Of a DNA stretch of 36,449 bases, positions 31,872 to 36,449 are shown one piece after another. The translations under genes were made by a program, and so were the position numbers. Positions within the stretch are counted from its first letter, which is position 1. Every line of letters starts with the position of its first letter. Source of the DNA: Myxococcales bacterium (lineage in GTDB: Bacteria; Myxococcota; Myxococcia; Myxococcales; 40CM-4-68-19); contig JAIVGS010000192.1 in the NCBI GenBank assembly GCA_020201435.1, positions 1 to 36,449 on the forward strand, given 5' to 3'. The notes below the pieces were generated by a model, which did no database searches, was not told the origin of the DNA, and saw nothing but the letters and a program-made list of their open reading frames with translations.

Positions 31872-33460
31872 GCGGCGGTCCGGCTCCAAAGCCGAAGCAC
31901 GCGACGATCCAGCGGGCGCTGGCGGCGGCGAAGAGCGGGCTGACGTTCGTCGACGCGCGCGAGAACGAGCGGTCGTTCTCCTTCGCAGACTTGTATGCTC
32001 GGGCCAGACAAGTGGCGGGCGCGCTGCGCGAGGGGGGCGTGGAGAAGGGCGATCGAGTGGCGATCGTCCTGCCCACCGGCGTGGAGTTCATGGACGCGTT
32101 CTTCGGCGCGCTGTTCGCCGGCGGGGTGCCGGTGCCCCTCTATCCGCCGGTTCGGCTCGGCCGCCTCGACGAATTCCACGCCCGCACCGCGCGGATGCTG
32201 GAGACGACCCGGCCGCGGATCGTGCTCAGCGACGCCCGGATCGGCCGGCTCCTGCGCGTCCGCAGCGAGCGGGTCGAGCACGGCCAGCCTTACGAAGACC
32301 CGGGGGCGCCCGACGATCTGGCGCTGATCCAGTTCTCCTCCGGCACCACCGTCGATCCGAAGCCCGTCGCGCTGACCCATGCCAACGTGCTCGCCAACGT
32401 CGCCGCGATCGACACCATCGTCCCGGCGGACGACGCCCAGGCCGGCGTCTCGTGGCTGCCGCTCTACCACGACATGGGCCTCATCGGCTGCCTGCTGCTC
32501 GCGGTGGTGCATCCCGGTCCGCTGACGCTGATCCCGCCCGAGCTCTTCCTCGCCCGGCCGGCGCTCTGGCTCCGAGCGATCTCGCGGCACAGGGCGACGG
32601 TGTCGGTCGCGCCGAATTTCGCGTACGGCCTGTGCGCGCGGCGGATCCGCGACGAGGAGCTCGTCGGCGTCGACCTCTCCTCGTGGCGCTTCGCGCTCAA
32701 CGGCGCGGAGCCGGTCGCGCCCGGCGTGTTGCGGCGCTTCGCCGATCGCTTCGCCCGCTGGGGATTCCGGTCCGAGGCGCTGATGCCGGTGTACGGGCTG
32801 TCCGAGGCCTCGCTGGCGGTCACCTTCACGCCGCCCGGGCGCGGCGCGCGCACGCTGAAGGAAGGCAACCGCGAGCTGGCCTCGGTCGGCGCGCCGCTGC
32901 CCGGCGTCGACGTCGAGGTGCGCGAGGACCGCATCTTCGTCCGCGGACCGTCGGTCATGCGAGGTTACTTCGGCGATCGCGAGGCGAGCGAGGCCGCGCT
33001 CGACGACGGCTGGCTCGACACCGGCGATCTCGGATTCATCGAGGCCGGCGAGCTCTTCGTCAGCGGGCGCGCGAAGGACGTGATCATCGTCGCCGGCCGC
33101 AACCATGCGCCGCAGGAATTCGAGGACGCGCTCGACGGGCTCCCGGGCGTGCGTCCCGGCTGCGCGGTCGCGGTCGGGAGAACCGGCGAGGAGGGCGAAG
33201 AATTGATCCTCCTCGTCGAACGGAACGGCGACGACCTCGTCGCCGACGCGATCTCGGGGCGGGTCGTCGAGCGGACCGGCGTCCGGCCGCACGCCGTGCG
33301 TCTGCTCGAGCCGGGGACGCTGCCGCGCACCTCGAGCGGGAAGCTGCGCCGGGCCGAGGCCCTGCGGCAACTGGAACGGGGCGAGCTCAGGCCGCCCGAC
33401 AAAGTGACGCTGCTCCACCTCGCGAAGGAAGTGGCGCGCTCGGCGCTGCGGCGGACTTGA
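31865..33460 (+). CDS. Fatty acyl-AMP ligase
   Basis: A 531-aa ANL-superfamily adenylating enzyme with GTG start and GGAGGA upstream. Motifs: LIQFSSGTTVDPKPV (P-loop-like A3), SWLPLYHDMGLIG (the FAAL/FadD32-type motif), PVYGLSEASLAVTF (A5), WLDTGDLGFIEAGELFVSGRAKDVII (A7-A8) and the C-terminal Lys in PRTSSGKLRR (A10). FAALs form acyl-AMP and pass the chain to a carrier protein, not to coenzyme A; the adjacent carrier protein fits this. Distinguishing FAAL from FACL depends on an insertion in the C-terminal half of the N-domain, which I judge only from the motif style, so this rests partly on context. The stop overlaps the flavoprotein TTG start. Confidence 0.88.
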   Translation: MLSGGPAPKPKHATIQRALAAAKSGLTFVDARENERSFSFADLYARARQVAGALREGGVEKGDRVAIVLPTGVEFMDAFFGALFAGGVPVPLYPPVRLGRLDEFHARTARMLETTRPRIVLSDARIGRLLRVRSERVEHGQPYEDPGAPDDLALIQFSSGTTVDPKPVALTHANVLANVAAIDTIVPADDAQAGVSWLPLYHDMGLIGCLLLAVVHPGPLTLIPPELFLARPALWLRAISRHRATVSVAPNFAYGLCARRIRDEELVGVDLSSWRFALNGAEPVAPGVLRRFADRFARWGFRSEALMPVYGLSEASLAVTFTPPGRGARTLKEGNRELASVGAPLPGVDVEVREDRIFVRGPSVMRGYFGDREASEAALDDGWLDTGDLGFIEAGELFVSGRAKDVIIVAGRNHAPQEFEDALDGLPGVRPGCAVAVGRTGEEGEELILLVERNGDDLVADAISGRVVERTGVRPHAVRLLEPGTLPRTSSGKLRRAEALRQLERGELRPPDKVTLLHLAKEVARSALRRT

Positions 33461-34509
33461 TCTGGGACGTGGCCATCGCGGGCGGCGGACCGGCGGGCCT
33501 CGCGGCCGCCATCCGCGCCGCGCAGAAGGGCCTGAAAACACTGGTGATCGAACGTTCGGTCGACCCGCCCGACAAGGCCTGCGGCGAGGGGCTGATGCCT
33601 TCCGGCGCGCGCGAGCTCGACGCGCTCGGCGCGCGAATTTCCGAGTCGGCAATCTTCCGCGGAATCCGGTACCTGCAGGAGGACGGGTCGGAGGCGCAGG
33701 CGTATTTCCGCGACGGAGCCGGGATCGGAATCCGCCGCACCGCCCTTGCCCGAGCGCTCCGGGATCGCGCGATCGAGTCCGGCGCGGAGATCCGTCACGC
33801 CGCCGTGCAATCGGCGAGGGCGTCGAAGGCGATCGTCGAGCTCGCGACCGACGCGGGACCGATCGAGGCGCGGCTCGCGGTCGCCGCCGACGGCCTCCAC
33901 TCGCCGCTGCGCAAAGCGGCCGGGCTGGAAAAAAAAGCACGACCGGTCGTGCCGCGCTTCGGCATCCGCCGCCACTTCGCGCTCGCGCCCTGGAGTGACC
34001 TGGTCGAGGTCCACTGGGCGCCTGGCGCCGAGGCGTACGTCACGCCGGTCGGCCCCCGATCGGTCAACGTCGCCTTCCTCACCGGCCGCGCGCTGGACTA
34101 CGGCGAGTTGATGAAGACGTTTCCGAAGCTCGCTGACCGGATCGGCGACGCCGGTGCCGAATCGGAAGCCCGCGGCGCCGGCCCGCTGTTGCAGAAAGTA
34201 CGCGCGCGCTGCGCGGACCGCCTGGCGCTGATCGGCGACGCCGCCGGCTACGTCGACGCGATCACCGGCCAGGGCCTCTCGCTCGCCTTCCACGGCGCGC
34301 GCGTCCTCATCGAGCTGCTGCCGAGAGACCTCTCGACCGACCTGACGCCCGCTCTCGCCGCTTACGATCGCGCGCTGCGACGCCCCTGGCTGCGCTACGC
34401 CCTTCCCGCCCACGCGCTCGTCGCGCTGTCGCGCAGGCCCATGCTGCGGCGCGTCGCAATCCGTTCGACGCGATTCGCCTTCAGCGCGCTGCTGGATGTA
34501 GTTGGATGA
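33457..34509 (+). CDS. Geranylgeranyl-reductase-family FAD-dependent oxidoreductase
   Basis: About 350 aa. The N-terminus DVAIAGGGPAGLAAAIRAAQ is the FAD dinucleotide motif. KACGEGLMPSGARELDALG is typical of the geranylgeranyl reductase (GGR) family. VAADGLHSPLRKAAGLEKKA is the DG motif and ALIGDAAGYVDAITGQGLSLAF the second FAD motif. The start is TTG at 33457, overlapping the ligase TGA as TTGA; no ATG or GTG near the front keeps the first strand. GGR-family enzymes reduce double bonds of isoprenoid chains or oxidise quinone-like rings; in this operon it probably tailors the polyketide lipid. A run of eight A (33929-33936) and copy 2 of the 21-bp palindromic repeat lie in the coding sequence. 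Confidence 0.88.
   Translation: MIWDVAIAGGGPAGLAAAIRAAQKGLKTLVIERSVDPPDKACGEGLMPSGARELDALGARISESAIFRGIRYLQEDGSEAQAYFRDGAGIGIRRTALARALRDRAIESGAEIRHAAVQSARASKAIVELATDAGPIEARLAVAADGLHSPLRKAAGLEKKARPVVPRFGIRRHFALAPWSDLVEVHWAPGAEAYVTPVGPRSVNVAFLTGRALDYGELMKTFPKLADRIGDAGAESEARGAGPLLQKVRARCADRLALIGDAAGYVDAITGQGLSLAFHGARVLIELLPRDLSTDLTPALAAYDRALRRPWLRYALPAHALVALSRRPMLRRVAIRSTRFAFSALLDVVG
33932..33952. repeat. 21-bp dispersed repeat with 16-bp palindrome, copy 2
   Basis: Five A (the end of an eight-A run) followed by GCACGACCGGTCGTGC, identical over 21 bases to 20922-20942. Here it encodes KKARPVV on the plus strand, while copy 1 is read on the minus strand in another frame, so the identity cannot come from protein homology. 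Confidence 0.9.
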
Positions 34510-34560
34510 AAGTCTCGTCGTCGTATTGCCCGACGGCGGTTTCCCTGTAATCTCGCTGCG

Positions 34561-36449
34561 ATGGCCGTCACGCCCACGCCGGCGCCGGAGGTGAAGGCGC
34601 GCACCGACGAAACGCTGCGCCCGGTGTCGGAGCCGGCGGTGATGGTCACGCCGACCGACACCGCGAAGCTGCCGCAGTCGGAGCGTTACGAGATCCAGTC
34701 GGTGATCGGCTCCGGCGGCATGGGCAAGGTCTACAAGGCCTTCGACCGCAAGCTGAAGCGCAACGTCGCGCTCAAGTTCCTCCGCGGCGCCGACGCCGAG
34801 CTCGAGCGGCGGTTCCTCCAGGAGGCACAGGCGCAGGCGCGGGTCGATCACCCCGGCGTATGCAAGGTGTACGAGGTCGGCCGGATCGGGGAAGAGCCGT
34901 ACATCGCGATGCAGCTGATCGAGGGCGAGACGCTGCGCGACGCGGCGCGAAACCTCAGCGTCCCGCAGAAGCTCGCCCTCCTGCAGGACGTGGCCGAAGC
35001 CGTGCACGCCGCGCACAAGATCGGCCTCGTCCACCGCGACCTGAAGCCGGCGAACATCCTGATCGAAGCCGCGTCCGACGGGCTGCGCGCGTTCATCACC
35101 GACTTCGGCCTCGCCCGCGACACGCGCGAGCCGGGCGAGTCGATCCAGGGCGCACTCCTCGGCACCCCGCAGTACATGGCGCCCGAGCAGGCGAAGGGCG
35201 ACCATCAGAAGATCGATGCCCGCACCGACATCTACGGCCTCGGCGCGACGATGTACGAGGTGCTCACCGGAAAGCCGCCGTTCGAGGGCGGCACCCACCT
35301 CCAGACGCTCTACAAGATGATGCACGAGGACCCGCTGCCCCCGCGGCGGCACGCCCCGTCGCTGCCTCCCGAAGTGGAAGGCATCGTCCTCAAATGCCTG
35401 GAGAAAGACCCGCAGAGGCGATACGAGACCGCGCGCTCTCTCGCGAACGACATCGGCGCGGCGCTGCGCGGCGAGCCGGTCACCGCCCGTCCTCCGGGCG
35501 CCGCCGGCCGCTTGTGGCGGAAGATCAAGCGGCACAAGGCGGTCACCGCCGCCCTCGCCGCTGTCGCGCTCGCCCTGATCGTGCCGAGGGTCTGGGCGCT
35601 CTTCACCGGCAGCGCGCCGGTGATGGTCGCGGTCGCGGACTTCGACAACCAGACCGGCGACGACGGCCTCGACGGTTTGTCGGGCATGTTGATCACCTCG
35701 CTCGAGCAGTCGCGCAAGCTCTCGGTCCTGACCCGTTCGCGCATGTTCGACCTCGCCCGCCAGCAGGGCCATCCGGACGCGGCGAAGATCGACGAGCCGC
35801 TCGGACGCGAGATCGCGCGCCAGGCCGGGTCGCGGGCGCTGCTGCTCGCGGCCATCCGCCGCTTCGACAACCTCTACAGCATCGACCTCAAGATCCTCGA
35901 CCCGCGCACCAACGTCTACATCGGCGGCGTCCAGGAATCGGGCCAGGGCAAGGCCAGCATTCCGCCGATGATCGACAAGCTTTCCGAGGGCGCGCGCCGC
36001 ATCCTGCGCGATTCCGCCGGCGATAAACGGCCGCCGGTCGAGGACGTGACCACCCGCGACCTCACCGCGTACCAGCACTTCTTCCGCGGCGAGGAAGCGA
36101 TCGATCACCTCCAGTTCGCCAAGGCGGCCGAGGAGATGCGGGCCGCGCTCCGGATCGACAAGGACTTCGCGCTCGCCTGGTACGGGCTCGCCTACGCCGA
36201 GATGTGGATGCACGACGGCCCGCGCGGGCGGGAGGCCATCGATCGCGCCCTGGCGCTCGCCGACAAGCTGCCGGAGAAGGAGCGGCTGCTCGCGCACGGC
36301 GTCTCGGGCAGCCTCCATTCGAAAGGCCAGGAAGCGTACGACGCGTACAAGGAGTGCGCCGACCGGTGGCCTTCGGAGAAAGAGTGTCAGTTCATGCTCG
36401 GCGACGTCGTCTTCCACGGCGGCTACGTGAGCTATTCGCTGCCGAAATT
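34561..36449 (+). CDS. Serine/threonine protein kinase with membrane span and TPR-like C-terminus (runs off right edge)
   Basis: At least 629 residues with no stop before the window ends, hence absent from the track. After a 40-residue leader, a Hanks-type kinase domain (about residues 43-305) shows IGSGGMGKVYKAFD (Gly loop), VALKF (ATP Lys, about 72), HRDLKPANIL (catalytic loop), DFGLAR, GTPQYMAPEQAKG and DIYGLGATMYEVLTG. It should be active. A membrane span (AVTAALAAVALALIVPRVWALF, about 335-355) follows. The outer part begins with a TolB_N/FlgO-like segment (VMVAVADFDNQTGDDGLDGL ... LTRSRMFDLAR), then helical TPR-like units (AAEEMRAALRIDKDFALAWYGLA). The kinase would be cytoplasmic with the sensing part in the periplasm. 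It lies 51 bases after the lipid operon and could be cotranscribed. Confidence 0.93.
   Translation, partial: MAVTPTPAPEVKARTDETLRPVSEPAVMVTPTDTAKLPQSERYEIQSVIGSGGMGKVYKAFDRKLKRNVALKFLRGADAELERRFLQEAQAQARVDHPGVCKVYEVGRIGEEPYIAMQLIEGETLRDAARNLSVPQKLALLQDVAEAVHAAHKIGLVHRDLKPANILIEAASDGLRAFITDFGLARDTREPGESIQGALLGTPQYMAPEQAKGDHQKIDARTDIYGLGATMYEVLTGKPPFEGGTHLQTLYKMMHEDPLPPRRHAPSLPPEVEGIVLKCLEKDPQRRYETARSLANDIGAALRGEPVTARPPGAAGRLWRKIKRHKAVTAALAAVALALIVPRVWALFTGSAPVMVAVADFDNQTGDDGLDGLSGMLITSLEQSRKLSVLTRSRMFDLARQQGHPDAAKIDEPLGREIARQAGSRALLLAAIRRFDNLYSIDLKILDPRTNVYIGGVQESGQGKASIPPMIDKLSEGARRILRDSAGDKRPPVEDVTTRDLTAYQHFFRGEEAIDHLQFAKAAEEMRAALRIDKDFALAWYGLAYAEMWMHDGPRGREAIDRALALADKLPEKERLLAHGVSGSLHSKGQEAYDAYKECADRWPSEKECQFMLGDVVFHGGYVSYSLPK

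Noticed and set aside
33929-33936. Eight-A run as a programmed frameshift site
   Set aside because: The zero frame continues through all FAD motifs to a normal stop; no alternative product is evident.
30716-33940. 1074-aa minus-strand ORF opposite the lipid operon
   Set aside because: Arg/Ala/Gly-rich, no domains, and antisense to five well-recognised genes with catalytic motifs; a GC-bias shadow.
32965-36417. 1150-aa minus-strand ORF opposite the flavoprotein and kinase
   Set aside because: Same composition bias; the plus strand has intact FAD and kinase motifs.

Overview
The window is GC-rich throughout, with long antisense shadow ORFs in nearly every gene, as expected of a high-GC genome. 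Several features point to a Myxococcota-type (former Deltaproteobacteria) soil or environmental bacterium. These are a small lipoprotein with 23 cysteines, a secreted amidase ending in a MYXO-CTERM-like Gly-Cys/hydrophobic/Arg tail, PilZ proteins of the myxobacterial kind, a large Ser/Thr kinase with a sensory C-terminus, and a type IV pilin. This is inference from gene families; no taxonomic search could be run. I see no rRNA, tRNA, CRISPR array, insertion sequence or phage gene. The 33 genes are tightly packed and no gene-free stretch exceeds 300 bases (the longest is 178 bases, 26202-26379).

Layout. 1-7774 (minus) is an operon-like run read right to left: lipoprotein amidase, alpha/beta hydrolase, LigD, Cys-rich lipoprotein, aminotransferase, and the N-terminal part of PEP synthase, which leaves the window. 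7841-11981 (minus) is a three-gene molybdenum-hydroxylase operon of the PaoABC/YagTSR kind. In it the 2Fe-2S and Mo subunits are fused and carry a Tat signal, and a 74-aa unknown protein is coupled at the end. 12027-13466 (plus) holds a DJ-1/PfpI protein and an M28 peptidase. 13449-19714 holds a UPF1-like helicase, a CBS protein, a ketopantoate reductase-like protein, a DUF885 protein, a cyclic-nucleotide-binding protein with an Sm/Hfq-like tail, a thioesterase and a 51-aa membrane protein. 19793-27030 holds an HDAC-family deacetylase with an extra C-terminal domain, DNA polymerase IV, a type IV pilin, a membrane-anchored pseudo-receiver protein, a DUF488 protein, an unknown protein and a double PilZ protein. 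27134-34509 (plus) is a seven-gene operon for a polyketide lipid: saccharopine-dehydrogenase-like reductase, thioredoxin/NHL protein, type III polyketide synthase, isoprenylcysteine-methyltransferase-like enzyme, acyl carrier protein, fatty acyl-AMP ligase and a flavoprotein reductase. A Ser/Thr kinase follows and runs off the right end.

How the genes may work together. In the lipid operon the ligase would activate a fatty acid and load it on the carrier protein. The type III synthase would extend and cyclise it to an alkylpyrone or alkylresorcinol. The methyltransferase and flavoprotein would then methylate and reduce or oxidise the product. This combination is the best candidate here for an undescribed pathway.

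Small-scale structure is also unusual. Seven-base tandem arrays sit in the interdomain linkers of two unrelated proteins. A 21-bp sequence containing a perfect 16-bp palindrome occurs twice, inside two unrelated genes. A nested inverted repeat of about 170 bp fills the one sizeable convergent intergenic gap.
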